Origin: Clarkia xantiana subsp. parviflora
Lineage: Eukaryota > Streptophyta > Magnoliopsida > Myrtales > Onagraceae
DNA length: 64,000 bases
Direction: 5' to 3'
NCBI GenBank assembly: GCA_036873135.1
Contig: JAPTYO010000009.1
Coordinates: 25,007,756-25,071,755 of the forward strand
In this document: positions 1 through 10,715 of the stretch, one piece after another
Layout: the number at the start of each line of letters is the position of its first letter
Position numbering within the stretch: the stretch's first letter is position 1
Notes under the pieces: model-generated
The model's input: the letters and a program-made list of their open reading frames with translations, nothing else
The model's database searches: none
What the model was told of the DNA's origin: nothing
Position numbers and translations under genes: made by a program

Positions 1-640
1 CCGCGGCAATCCCACATTCAATCGAACATCGGCAATCAAGCATCGGCAGTCAAGTATCGACAATTCAAAAATCGACATTTTACGCGGTAACGAAAAGGAA
101 AAGAGCGGACCTTCGGAAAACCCGACCCGATGTGATAAACGGGTCCGGAATTCGAATTTCGAAGTTGGTCGGAATCAGCCCCTTGCCGGAGCCCCAATTC
201 TGTCGTCGTCGGAGTCGCTCTCAGCCGTCCCTTCGTCGCCGGAAGCCGCCCCAGACCACGCCGGAGCTCCCTGGTCCCGCTGTCGACAGTCCTGGCCGGA
301 CTTGGCGCTGTCGTCGTCGGAGACGAATTCGCCGTCAACCGCCGATGTCCACAGACGACAGTGAGGAACTCGCCGTTGGAGCCTCCCGACGCCGCTGCTC
401 GTCCAGCCACCGCCCTCCACCGGCCAAGCTCGTGCCGCGTCGTCCTCGTCCGTCAGCTGCTGGAGGTCGCGCCGCCGTTTCGAGCTGCCAATCCACTAGC
501 CGTCTCCGTCCCGTGCTGGTGGTCACCTCCCGCCGGAGCTGCTGGCCGGAATTTCGGGTCTCTCGCCGGAATTTTGGCCGACCCTTACCTTAGGGGTGCT
601 CTCAATTTTTTCTTGCTCTCCAAGGGTGAGTAAAGAGGGA
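1..640. other. GC-rich block, probably LTR-retrotransposon LTR/leader
   Basis: This block is rich in CCGG, CGTCG and GCCGGA words. Overlapping open frames on both strands give low-complexity Arg/Pro/Ser-rich translations with no domain I recognise, so I do not call a gene. A splice-donor-like AGGGTGAGTAAAG follows at about 623-635. Blocks like this are common in LTRs and leaders of plant Ty3/gypsy elements, and the junction-like sequence downstream (about 1200-1250) fits that. The assignment is inference. A promoter or 5' UTR of a gene lying to the left is the alternative. Confidence 0.3.
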
Positions 641-899
641 AGATGGTGGCTATGGTGACTCACTAAGGTATTTTTCTAACTCTCCTCTATATTGAAAAGA
701 TGATAGGGTTTTTTAAAGGGTTTTAATCACCACTCTCCATTTATTTTTAAGTGAGATCCAAGGGCCAAGGAAAAACCATCATTTTTACCCCTTTTAACTA
801 TGGCTAAGTATATCTCCATACTTAGAAAAACTATCAAGTTAGGCTTATTCTTGAGCATTCCATACTTAGGAAAAATTTTGGCCAAAATTAAATTTTTCC

Positions 900-1330
900 T
901 CACTTAGACAGAATCCCGGCACGAAATTGAAGCGTAAGTTACTTAGTTGCATTTGTATTGCACCCTTATGCGAGTGTGAATTTTTTAAGTATACGCCGGT
1001 AGCAAAGATAGATTTATTACTCCCACCTCAGAAGGACGCGTGCTTAGGCACACGTCCGCACTACTCTAACGTTTACAACTCCTCTATCTCATAAGGCAGG
1101 GGGCAGGGTCGGAGACACGCGTCCATGGGTAAGCAAACATTCAGACGAAAGGTAAAACCCCGGTTTCAAATTGCGCGTATCATACCATCCTGAAATAGAG
1201 TCAATCAAGGGTTAAGCCATTGGTTGACTCGGGGGCATGTGATGGATATACGCCCAATTTGAACCCGTTGACTTCCGAACCGTTGTATTTTTATCATCCC
1301 ATTAACGTTTGTAAATCGAAACTTCAACCC
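900..1330 (+). mobile_element. Possible Ty3/gypsy-type retrotransposon 3' junction remnant
   Basis: The text TTGACTCGGGGGCATGTGATG (about 1223-1243) looks like a purine-rich tract (GGGGGCA) followed by an LTR start (TGTGATGG). A junction between a polypurine tract and a 3' LTR would look like this. No matching second LTR, primer-binding site or coding domain is visible, so the call rests on this junction and the general base composition. Confidence 0.25.
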
Positions 1331-1679
1331 GAACAATAATGGTCCGATGAAATATTAAAAATAAAAAAATATTTATAATCAACACTGGAGCACCACCGAA
1401 AAAGTAGTGTTTCCTTCGCGAAAAAGTGCGACATCCACCCAATTGAAACTTGAATGAGGCGGACGCACTTAAGCTGACATAAGAGCCATGAGCTCAGCAA
1501 GGCAGTAAGACAGAGAATGAAACCCAGATCCACTCGCTGCTTAGGCGCGTACCTGACTGACGTTCCATATAATCCAAAATATCGAAAGTAAAGTAGAGCA
1601 CTTGCTAGTTTGCTTGTATATTTCAGAATCATCCAAATATATTTTAGGATTTGACAGCTTAACACCTAAGATATTCTGT

Positions 1680-3194
1680 AAAAAAATAATCACCCGATAT
1701 GAAATCAAAGACTTGCCATGCGTAATATATATATAGATATATCATATAATTTGTTTTTTTTAATATAAAAATAATGAATTAGTAGTGAATGATTCTGCTA
1801 CGTAGTGTATAGATTTTTAAATTTATTAGCGAACATATTATACATTTGAATAACAAATTCATAATCTAATTTTAATCAACTTACATGGTGATTTGAATTC
1901 ATGACCTCGAAACTAAACCGTATAAAATTGAACACTCATAAGTCACAATCACTAGACCACTACAAGTGTGGTAAATTATATAATTATTTAGTGTCGTGTA
2001 TGATTTTAAGAACAAAAACTTGTTAACCTGAACTCTTTTTTTATTAGGGTTTTTCAACATTTCTTTTAATTTTAATGTATATATCTATACATCATTAGTA
2101 TGTACAATGTACATCATTTATATATCTAGTTCAGTGATTCGTTTGTTTAGTTAAATATTTTGGATATGAGCTTTAGAAATAACAAAAATATTCATAATCT
2201 TTACGGATTGATCATTTAGTTCATGACCATTTTAAGTGCGTGTAGCAAACATATAATTACATCCCACAAAAAAGCATCATCAATATCCTTTTTGTCGTTC
2301 ACATTAGTTATACACTAATACTATCTCTGCTTACAAAACGAAGTTTAAATATAAAGTAAAGAATAATTTTGAGAAAAGAGTTTGACTAAATTAAATTATG
2401 AAGTTGAATTTTCAACAATTAAATCAAACGGGTCAAGATTATATATAAGAATTATAATCTAATTTAAATTTCTCTTTTAAAATTTGAATCAATCTTTCTC
2501 ATAAGAAATGAGAATTCAATTATATTTAGAATTAAATATATTTAACCGAGCCCTAGAAAAAAAAAAAAATTACAATCTGTTTTGATAATCCACTCAACTT
2601 TCTATAACAAAAGCTGACCAGTCAATCAGTCATACTCATAGTCCTCCAGTAAGAGCTGGCTGCTTGCTAATGCTACCTAACACTGTTTTGGAATGGCATG
2701 TAGTTTTTTTATTCCACAAGGTAGGGACCCACATTCTTTTTCCATCATTTTGTCCATCTTATGATTCTTATTTTGTAATCATGTTTATTTATATCCATGT
2801 TTATTTTGTTCAGGGTTTAAACCTGTTGACACTTCGAGAATGAAAAAAATATTCCATCGACGATCAACACTTTACACATTATGGATTAAGTCGATATAGA
2901 TTAAGTTGATGCGAGTAATAATTATTTTAAGTGTGAAACAAATATACTATAAATATAACTCTTCTAATACCAACCTATAAGAACAATTCGCATGAATAAA
3001 AAAATCTCAAGAGTCATCTAACTATGAATAAATAATTTAATATTGCCTAACGATTTATAATTTTACCCATTAATTAGATTTCGCAATTTATCAAATCTCG
3101 AAAATAGAAGAAAAAAAATTCATGACCAACATTTTATATTTTACAGACTGATTCGATGAGATTAAAAATTATTCTATATGTTGAATAAGTTTGT
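1680..3194. other. AT-rich intergenic DNA, nothing recognised
   Basis: There is no open frame of note, no tRNA-like box pair and no repeat shared with the rest of the window. The stretch is strongly AT-rich with short A/T runs, for example at 2559-2571. Confidence 0.5.
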
Positions 3195-4245
3195 TAGAGC
3201 ATCCATAGTGGTATTACATAAACGTGAGTCCAACATATTTTTTATGCAAAGTCTAAAAAACGTCTTACAATGGTTTTAAGTAGCAGTTCTTAAAAATGGA
3301 ACCACCTAGTTTTACATAAAGCATTCTTTAAATATAAGGAAAGTATGTTGCCACATAATCAGATAAAATTTATTTCCAACCGTTTTTACCCAAATATGGT
3401 CTTCCGCAATAAAATAAAGTTGGATAAAAGAATACATATGTACATATAAAGTCGAATATGTACATAAGCAATTTCACTAAGATATTTAATCGATAAAAAT
3501 TATGCCATATATATTTAACCACGACAATCTCATATAATTGAATGGATAAGAATGTAAAATATCAACTAATTAACTTTTTTCTGATGTTAAATCTCAATTT
3601 TCTAAACTGGCACAATTGCAAGATTGTAATGGTACAATTAATAACGACACAATTCATTTGAACATAGATAATTTATAACGGTACAATTACATTGGTTGTT
3701 AAAATTTAATAATAAAATATGTTTAAGCAAAATAGTTAAGTAAAACCATTGTAGACTTATTATTATATAAGCATTACATAAATTTATGTAATCCTTAAAA
3801 TTTATATAAATAGGTTATGTGGCACTTTTAGGGGGCGTTTGGATGGACGTAAGGTGAGATTACTTGTAATGTGAGATTACAAGTAATGTGAGCCGTGTAA
3901 TGTAATGTTAGATTACTGTGTTTGGTTGTGCTGTAATGTTAGATTACAGTGATTGGTATATGTTGTAATGTGCATTGTAATATGACTTTATTATTATTAT
4001 ATTAATATATATGAGAGTATATTATATCTTAATATGATAAAATTTAAAAGAAAATATATTTTGACAACAACTAATATCTTAAAATTTATGTTTTGTGCTA
4101 ATACTATAGTCATTTATGAATTCTGTAAATAAAATATTTAAACTCAGTACGCATAACTATTAAAATTCTATTAATTAAAATATTATATAAAGTTTTATAA
4201 GATAATTTTCATAAAATATGCTATGAAAAAAACTTTACTTATTTT

Positions 4246-5610
4246 ATACGAACATTATATGTATTATTATTTATTATAATGAGTTATTAGATAAAAAATA
4301 AAAATAATAACTAATAATAATAACAATATTAGTATCACAATAATAATCTATAAAGATTATAAATTATTTTATCTATATAATATATAATAATAAAATAATA
4401 ACACTCCGTAATGTTGGACGTAATCTCACATTACATCCGTTTTTTGATGTAATCTCCTATTACATTTAATAAGTTTGGACGTAATCTCATATTACAAGGG
4501 GGTGTTTGGATGGATGTAATGTGTGATGTAATCTCACATTACAATGGTGTGGTGGTTCAGCGCATCATCCATTAACCAGAGGTCAGGGGTTCAATCCCCG
4601 CTAGTGACCATGGGAATGGAAAATTGTTCATGGTCAGCACTTTACCCCTTACGGGCTGACCCGGTGCGAGTGGGAATTAGTTTAGGTGTGGAGCAAGCAT
4701 GCTATGGGTGCTGCCCTCCTGATGAGCCCCCCCCCCCCCCCCCCCCCCCCCCCCTCTAGGACCACCCCGCGGGAAACCAAAAAAAAATATATATATATTA
4801 ATATGATAAGATTTAAAATAACATATATTTTGACAACTATTAACTTTTTAAACTTTATGTTTTGTGGTTAATACTATAATCATTTATGAACTCCAATAAC
4901 TAAATGTTTAAACTACTCAATACGCATAACTATTAAAATTCTATTAATTTAAATATTTTCTATAGTTTTACAAAACATGCAACGAAAAGACTTACTCATT
5001 TTATACAAAAAAATCGTATTATGCATTATTTTTTATTACAATAAAGAGTTATGAATTAAATAAAAAGTAAAAATCTATTATTATTATTATCATAATACAT
5101 TAAGATAATATAAAGTATTTATTTATTAAATAAATAATAATAAAATAATAACACACCATAATGTTGGACGTAATCTCACATTACATCCGGTTTTGGATGT
5201 AATCCCACATTATGTTGAATGGAGTTTGAAGGTAATCTCATATTACAATGCACATTCCGTCGTTTGGCAAACCAAACAACGTAATGTGTATGTAATGTGC
5301 GACGTAATGTGAGATTACATCCCACATTACATCCATCCAAACACCCCTTGTAATATGAGATTACGTCCAAACTTCATTCAACGTAATGGAAGATTACATC
5401 CAAAAAAGGATGTAATGTGAGATTACGTCCAACATTACGAAGTGTAATTATTTTATTATTATTTATTATATAGATAAAATACTTTATATAATCTTTATAG
5501 ATTGTTATTGTGATACTAATATTGTTATTATTATTAGTTTTTATTTTTATTTTTATTTTTTTATCTAATAACTCATTATAATAAATAATAATACATATAA
5601 TGTTCATATG
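4246..5610. repeat. Large inverted repeat around an inner Harbinger-like copy
   Basis: Sequence 4246-4510 recurs inverted at about 5335-5610. Between them lies an inner element (4498-5347) of the same family, with ends GGGGGTGTTTGGATGGATG and CATCCATCCAAACACCCC. Its interior (4790-5330) repeats the interior of the left outer arm (3990-4490), including TTAATATGATAA and the ACATTACATCC words. The whole can fold into a long hairpin. I did not find a clean TWA target duplication for the inner copy because its two flanks are themselves inverted copies. Confidence 0.6.
4545..4755 (+). mobile_element. tRNA-derived SINE (partial) with poly(C) end
   Basis: It has an A-box-like TGGTTCAGCG (4553-4562) and a B box GGTTCAATCCC (4588-4598), spaced about 35 bp as in pol III internal promoters. 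A non-tRNA body follows (ACCCGGTGCGAGTGGGAATT), of the type I associate with plant SINEs, then a run of about 27 C (4728-4754). It sits inside the left part of the inner foldback and displaces part of that element's arm. No target duplication could be read. The sequence does not fold as a full tRNA, so a functional tRNA is unlikely. Confidence 0.6.
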
Positions 5611-6107
5611 TACCCCTGACCGCTGACCCCCTGGCCGCGCCTGGCCCCGCTCTGGTTCACCGGAGCCACCGCCCGAAGCTCCGCCCGTACCGCTACTTCA
5701 CTCCGCCCGTGCTGCAGCTCCGCCCCTCCCTGCTCAGTCTGTCGCCCGCTCCACGATCTGCCTTGCTCCGCCCCTGCAGCGCCCCACCGCCTGTCGCCGG
5801 AATCACGCTGCCCTGTCCCGCGAACCACCGGTGCCGTCCTCCTATCGTCGTAGCTGCTGGTGGCTCCCTCATGTAGCTGTGCAGGTAAGTACCGTTGTTT
5901 TCATTTTTTTTTTTTTTGTTTTTTTTTTAATTTTTTTTATCAATTATTTATTACTATATTCTGTTTTATATTATTACTATTATTATTATTATTATTATTA
6001 TTATCATATTATGTTTAATTAGATGTTTAAATGTAATTAGTTAAATTTGATTAGGTAGAATGTTTAATTATTCAATTTGTATATATGATCGAATATGTAT
6101 TAGGTTG
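5611..6107. other. GC-rich segment plus T-rich tract 5' of an LTR
   Basis: A GC-rich block (5611-5885: repeated CTCCGCCC and GCCCCGC words) ends in GCAGGTAAGTACC, a good splice-donor consensus, followed by long T and TTA runs (5905-6004). It could be the 5' part of a longer LTR or leader of the element that follows, or a captured exon fragment. The reverse-strand frame here is low complexity and I do not call a gene. Confidence 0.3.
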
Positions 6108-6536
6108 TGTATGGATTTAAGCATACTTGATCATTTTGATGTTTTAGATTTTGTCGTAATTAGGAGTCATAAGTTATAGTCTTTCTTAGACTTAGGTTTA
6201 TAGTTGATAATATTTTTCTATATGATAAAATTTGATTAAGCCTTGACATTGTTAGATTAATCTGATGTAACATATACTTAAAGAAAAAAATTGTCAAATT
6301 AAGGGAATTGAGTACCGAAAGGACGTAGTTAAAAAAATTAATTGTTTTTTTTTTAAATTGTAATAGAACCTCCGAGCTCGAATTACTGATCGCAGACCGA
6401 TTTTATACCTAGCTTTAATCCGTTATGCGCTAGATACTATAGGATCCTAGTTAGCCTAATAATTAACTAGTGACGACTCTTTCAAAACCCGTTTTTTCAA
6501 AACGTATCCGCCTTAGGTCAGATTTTATGTCCGACA
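6108..6536 (+). repeat. 5' LTR of a coding-free LTR element
   Basis: This starts TGTATGGATTTAAGCATACT and ends GTCCGACA. It matches 9235-9666 over nearly its whole length, for example TTTAGATTTTGTCGTAATTA, GGATCCTAGTTAGCC and AACGTATCCGCCTTA. It is followed after 3 bp by a primer-binding-site-like sequence, TGGCGACTTCGCTGGGGA. Confidence 0.75.
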
Positions 6537-6539
6537 GTT

Positions 6540-6557
6540 TGGCGACTTCGCTGGGGA
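6540..6557 (+). other. Primer-binding site of the LARD-like element
   Basis: TGGCGACTTCGCTGGGGA lies 3 bp after the 5' LTR, the expected place for tRNA priming. The motif resembles that of Ogre/Tat-lineage elements, from memory. Confidence 0.6.
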
Positions 6558-7038
6558 CGTTTTAGAGGGTTCGCTTTATATTTGCTTATTTGCCATGTTT
6601 TATTTTTTTTTTATTTATATTTGACTTTGTTATTCTAACTTGGTTTTTTTTTTTTTTGTGATTTCAGGTGTGAAGTTAAGTTTTTTATTATCACTGATTA
6701 TTTTTCTTTTTTGTATATGTATTATTTGAATTCGCACCACTCACTTTAGTGTAATGTCCAAAACGCCTAAAACCCAGGGCGACTAGGAACCTCGGAGGGT
6801 TAGTAAGGTACGACAGCGCGGCCGGGCTGTCGTTACGACTCTGAAAAACTCCACTCGCTTGTGAAGGTTCTGTGATCCCTATGATTGGAAGAGGAAACCA
6901 CTTTGTCGGGAGCCTATTAGTGGAACCTACCTTGTAGAGCAAAGTCACAGATTTTTTTACCCCCCTAACATGTCGTGTTATATATGTTTTTTTTTTTGTA
7001 AAAGTTATCCTAGTACTGTTTGTATAACTTTTATTTCT

Positions 7039-8030
7039 CATGCATTCATCTCATTGCATTTTTTTAAACAAAAAAAACTTTTCCAAAGTAGTTAGTCATT
7101 TAGTTATATATAAATTATCTTTCCAAACATGCATTTCATATGCATTGTTTTTTTTTTTAAACCTCTTACCTGAATTTTTTATTTCAAAATTGCGTTTCAT
7201 ACGCATTACTTTTAAAAAAAAAAACTCATCAAGTAAGTTGTAATTTTGGTTAGCGCGTCGCATATGCAAAATAAAAAAAAATTAGGAAAAATTGCAATTC
7301 CTCTTTAGCTATTAGAGCTTCTAATTTCAAACATGCATTCCATATGCATCATTTAAAAAAAAAAATTACCTGAATTGTTTTATTTTTAATAATGCACCCA
7401 ATATGCATTAATTTTTTTTTTTAAAAAAACTTTTTAGATAAGTCGTAAGCTCTCTTAGTTTTAGGACTCTTTGTTTTAAATTTTTTTTACCTGTATGTTT
7501 AATCAAAAAACGTGCATCTCTTATGCATTATTTCCGAAAAAAAAAACCTTTCAGGTAAATTGTAATTTTTCTTAGTTGTAGAACTTTTATTTTTAAGTTT
7601 GCATCTTGTATTTATTTTTGTGCATCTCATATGCATTCTTTAAAAAAAAAAAAAAAAACTTTTCACCTGAATTTTTTTTTTGAGCAACTAGGATGCATTG
7701 ATTTTTTTTTCCCTCTTTAAAAAAACAAAAAAAAATTAGGTAGCTTGTAAGTTTCTTAACGGTACAACTTTCATCTCATGTACATGTCATTGGCATTGTT
7801 TTAGGAAAAACGATTTTTGTTAGATAGATTGTAAATCTACTCTTAGTTGTTGAGCTTTTAATTTCAAACATGCATTCCATTTGCATTTCTTTTTATAAAA
7901 AAAAAAAAAAAAAAAAATTACCTGAATTTTTCATTTCGTACATGCATTCCATATGTACCCTTCAGGTAAACTGTTGTAAATTGTAAATTTTTTTAAGTAG
8001 AATTTTAAATTTTGAGCATGCATGAGCATT
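7039..8030 (+). repeat. Degenerate array of CATGCAT..ATGCAT motifs
   Basis: About twelve copies of a near-palindrome like CATGCATTCCATATGCAT occur at irregular 60-120 bp spacing (near 7039, 7128, 7190, 7250, 7332, 7391, 7510, 7617, 7690, 7773, 7868, 7940, 8020). Most are followed by an A or T run and TACCTGAATTTTT-like text. They form the interior of the coding-free LTR element. Confidence 0.6.
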
Positions 8031-9234
8031 TAAAAAAAAAAATTCAAAGTGTCATTCATTTTTATCCAAGGTGTATTACACTTTTCAGCAAGATCTTCAT
8101 TTCGACATTCGCATGAGCTAGCGTTTTAAAAAAGAAATTTGATTCTATTTTTTGAGAAAATAGTTTAACTGTGCAGTTGATTGCGACTATTCGAGTTTAA
8201 GGACGAGAAAATCTTTTTGGAAAAAAAAAAAAAAAAACTTCATTTTGAACATCTGTCCTGCGTTCGAGCCAGATAGTGCACTCAGCAAACTCCATTATGG
8301 TGCAAAATACCTTAGATCATAAATTTTGATTCCTTTTTAAACAGTAATCAAAATTATGAAATGAATGATATTGGAGTTTTTTTTAAAAAAAATGCATGAT
8401 TTCTCATATTCTCTATACTTATTTTTTCATTCTTTCCAGGTACCCTTGGTTAGGTATCTTGTACATATAAGTTCTGCCGGCCAAATGGGGCAACAAAAAA
8501 AGAACGTGCAGTCATCCAGTTGCACGAAGAACAAATTGCGCACTCGGGATATCTAACGCTCAGATCATACGACCACTTCGACGAGGTCGCAACCACGTGA
8601 AACGTGACTGGTTCAGAGAAATTTCATGCCAAAATTCCACCTACGAACCAAGCCGTACATCCGTTTTACGGCGAGGTCTAAACCGGTCAGTGGTAACCAA
8701 ATGGTATCTCCCGTTCAGATCGAGCACAACCGCCAGATGGAGAAAAAAGTCAGAACATGCAGCAGGTCCATTCACATATGGAGCAAATTTTCATTAAAGA
8801 TGTCGAGCACCCAGTAAGAGAAGTTGTGATCAATTCTATCCCAGAAATTTGAGTTTTTCCTTACTCATTTTGCAGCTTAGATAATCATCCAAATCAAGGC
8901 CCCTGAAGAGCACATCTCGCGCACGACCCTTTGATCGACGACCGTTCTGAGGTCAACCGACGACTTTGTCCCAAATATTTCGACAATTTTCATATGTGAC
9001 CTGCATGGCCAAACTCCACGTCATCCATGTGTGATCCTCAACCAAGTCATACATTTGTTATGCGGCAAAGTCTAAACTCGTCAGTGCTAACCGTGGGGCA
9101 TCCCCGTATGAGATTAAGCAATAGCCGGGGCACTTGAGAAGCTGAGAGAAGAAATCATTGCCTATGCCATCCATTGGTCGTAGGGTCAATCCAGGGCGTC
9201 GACACGACCGACATATTTTGACTCAATCAACTGT

Positions 9235-9666
9235 TGTTAGGATTCAAGTATACTTGATAATTTTGATGTTTTAGATTTTGTCGTAATTAGGAGTCATAAG
9301 TTATAAATATAGTATTTCTTAAACTTAGGTTTATAGTTGATAATATTTTTCGATATAATAAAATTTGATTAAGTCTTGACATTGTTAGATTAATCTGATG
9401 TAACATATACTTAAAGAATAAAACTGAAAAATTAAGAGAATTGAGTACCGAAAGAACGTAGTTAAAAAAATTATATTTTTTAATTCGTAATAGAACCCCC
9501 GAGCTCGAATTTCTGATCTCATGCCGATTTTATATCTAGGTGTTTAATCCGTTATTTGCTTGGGTACTCTAGGATCCTAGTTAGCCTAATAATTAACTAG
9601 TGGCGACTCTTTCAAAATCCGCGTTTTCAGAACGTATCCGCCTTATGTCAGATTTTAAGTCCGACA
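9235..9666 (+). repeat. 3' LTR of the LARD-like element
   Basis: It starts TGTTAGGATTCAAGTATACT and ends GTCCGACA, homologous to 6108-6536. Its right flank (ATTTATTAATATAATAAC) continues as the right arm of the Harbinger-like element, showing where the LTR element inserted. Confidence 0.75.
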
Positions 9667-9884
9667 ATTTATTAATATAATAACAATAAAGTCACATTAC
9701 ATTGCACATTACAACACATACCAAATGTTGTAATCTAACGTTACACTTCATATTATAGCACAACCAGACATTGTAATCTGACATTACATTACGCAGCTTA
9801 CATTACTTGTAATCTCACATTACGTACATCCAAACGCCCCCCTTAAGGAATGTAAAATATGTAATACCATTGTAATGCTCTACC

Positions 9885-10463
9885 TAGGGGTGAAATCAAA
9901 ATCCGGTTGGTCCGAAAAACCGGTGAAAACCGATCCGGTCCGGACCGAAAAAACCGAATCTGAAATATACGTTTGGTTTTTGGTCGGATTTTTTTAATCT
10001 AGTTCGGTTTTTCGGTCCGGTTCGGATTTTAATCTTTGAGGACCATGGGGACCGAACCAACCGTTATGCTAACTAAATATATATAATATATATTATATTA
10101 GTTGATATTAATCAATATAATTAATTCATTAGGTTTATAAAAATTATGAAATAAGCATTTATGAAGATTATTTTTTCTAATTTTGTTTTATAATTTATTT
10201 AATTATAATAATGGACGTTATTTTTCATTTCGCTTTGATAAATTCCATGAAAATAACGAGAATTTTAAATGATAATCGTTACTTTTGGATTTTCGGTTTA
10301 AACCGAAAACCGAACCGAAAAAACCGTACTACCAATGGACGGTTTATTTTTCCTCATATGATTTTTTGGTCGGAATTTTTTAAGGAAAAAAATCGGACCG
10401 AAAATATGGATAACCGACCGAACCAAGCAAAAAACCGGTCCGACCGGTCCGGTTTCACCCCTA
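9885..10463. mobile_element. hAT MITE, family A copy 1 (8-bp TSD)
   Basis: The ends are TAGGGGTGAAATCAAAATCC and (inverted) GGTCCGGTTTCACCCCTA. An exact 8-bp duplication GCTCTACC flanks it (9877-9884 and 10464-10471), the size made by hAT transposases. The interior is AT-rich between subterminal blocks of CCGAACCG/CGGTTCGG words. It has no coding capacity; the open frames here are by-products of those words. A second member lies at 55703-56245. It sits about 250 bp upstream of the WRKY start codon. Confidence 0.85.
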
Positions 10464-10715
10464 GCTCTACCATGATAAATCCGGAAAAAAAAAAAAAAAA
10501 TCTAACTAATCCGAGTTTGAAAGGTGCGCGTGGGGAAGGTAAAGTCCCATAAATTGGAATTTTCTCAGCTAACAAACCCCACCTTACAACTTCCTTACCA
10601 AGCTCTTCTTTCTTCTATAATAAATATACCTACCTTACATTAATTTGCCACATAGTAACATCTCTTCCATTTCCAGAGTCAAACTACATCGATCCAAACA
10701 CCCACACCTCCGTAA
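10464..10715 (+). promoter_or_regulatory. Proximal promoter and 5' UTR of the WRKY gene
   Basis: This 250-bp stretch separates the last transposon from the ATG. It holds a TATA-like CTATAATAAATATACC at 10615-10630 and a reverse W-box, AGTCAA (TTGACT on the other strand), at 10677-10682. A W-box here allows binding by WRKY proteins, possibly including the product itself; that is inference. The transcription start is not determined. Confidence 0.5.

Larger units (their letters stand above)
6108..9666 (+). mobile_element. Non-autonomous LTR element (LARD-like)
   Basis: Two LTRs of about 430 bp (6108-6536, 9235-9666) flank a 2.7-kb interior with no gag, protease, integrase or reverse transcriptase. 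The primer-binding site TGGCGACTTCGCTGGGGA (6540-6557) resembles the class used by Ogre/Tat-type gypsy elements, which I recall as tRNA-Arg related. The interior holds a degenerate array of CATGCATTCCATATGCAT motifs (about 7039-8030). Flanking 5-mers (GGTTG left, ATTTA right) do not match, so the left limit may be wrong or rearranged. It is inserted in the right arm of the Harbinger-like element. Confidence 0.6.
3831..9842. mobile_element. PIF/Harbinger-like foldback element with nested insertions
   Basis: The left end is GGGGGCGTTTGGATGGACGT (3831) and the right end is the inverted match finishing CATCCAAACGCCCCCC at 9842. The 3-bp target duplication TTA lies at 3828-3830 and 9843-9845. Similarity between the arms runs for about 180 bp (3831-4010 against about 9667-9842) with repeated TGTAATGTGAGATTAC words. 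TTA duplication plus GGGGGCGTTTGG ends fit non-autonomous PIF/Harbinger (Tourist-like) elements. No transposase is visible. The 6-kb length is due to the inner foldback (4498-5347), a GC-rich block and an LTR element. Confidence 0.65.
3195..9882. mobile_element. Outer TIR MITE, interrupted by a 6-kb insertion
   Basis: TAGAGCATCCATAGTGGTAT at 3195 is matched by the reverse complement of the sequence ending at 9882 (TAGAGCATTACAATGGTAT). A second inverted match lies inside (about 3262-3282 against 3737-3756). Without the insertion (3831-9842) the element is only about 0.67 kb, and it has no coding capacity. GAGCAT-type ends are common in plant MULE- or hAT-derived MITEs. I could not establish a target duplication; its right neighbour is another element starting at 9885. 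Confidence 0.5.

Noticed and set aside
132..593. Overlapping open frames on both strands in the first 600 bases
   Set aside because: GC-rich, low-complexity Arg/Pro/Ser translations with no domain; frames overlap on both strands as expected from composition.
1324..1665. 113-residue frame on the minus strand
   Set aside because: No recognisable motif, no splice context, AT-rich surroundings.
4545..4620. Possible tRNA gene
   Set aside because: A and B boxes are present but the arms do not pair as a tRNA and a SINE body follows.
7039..8030. CRISPR-like spaced repeats
   Set aside because: Spacing is irregular, units are degenerate and A/T-run rich, and the context is a plant LTR element.
10211..10575. 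Open frames on both strands upstream of the WRKY gene
   Set aside because: They lie inside the family A hAT MITE and translate its CCGAACCG repeats.
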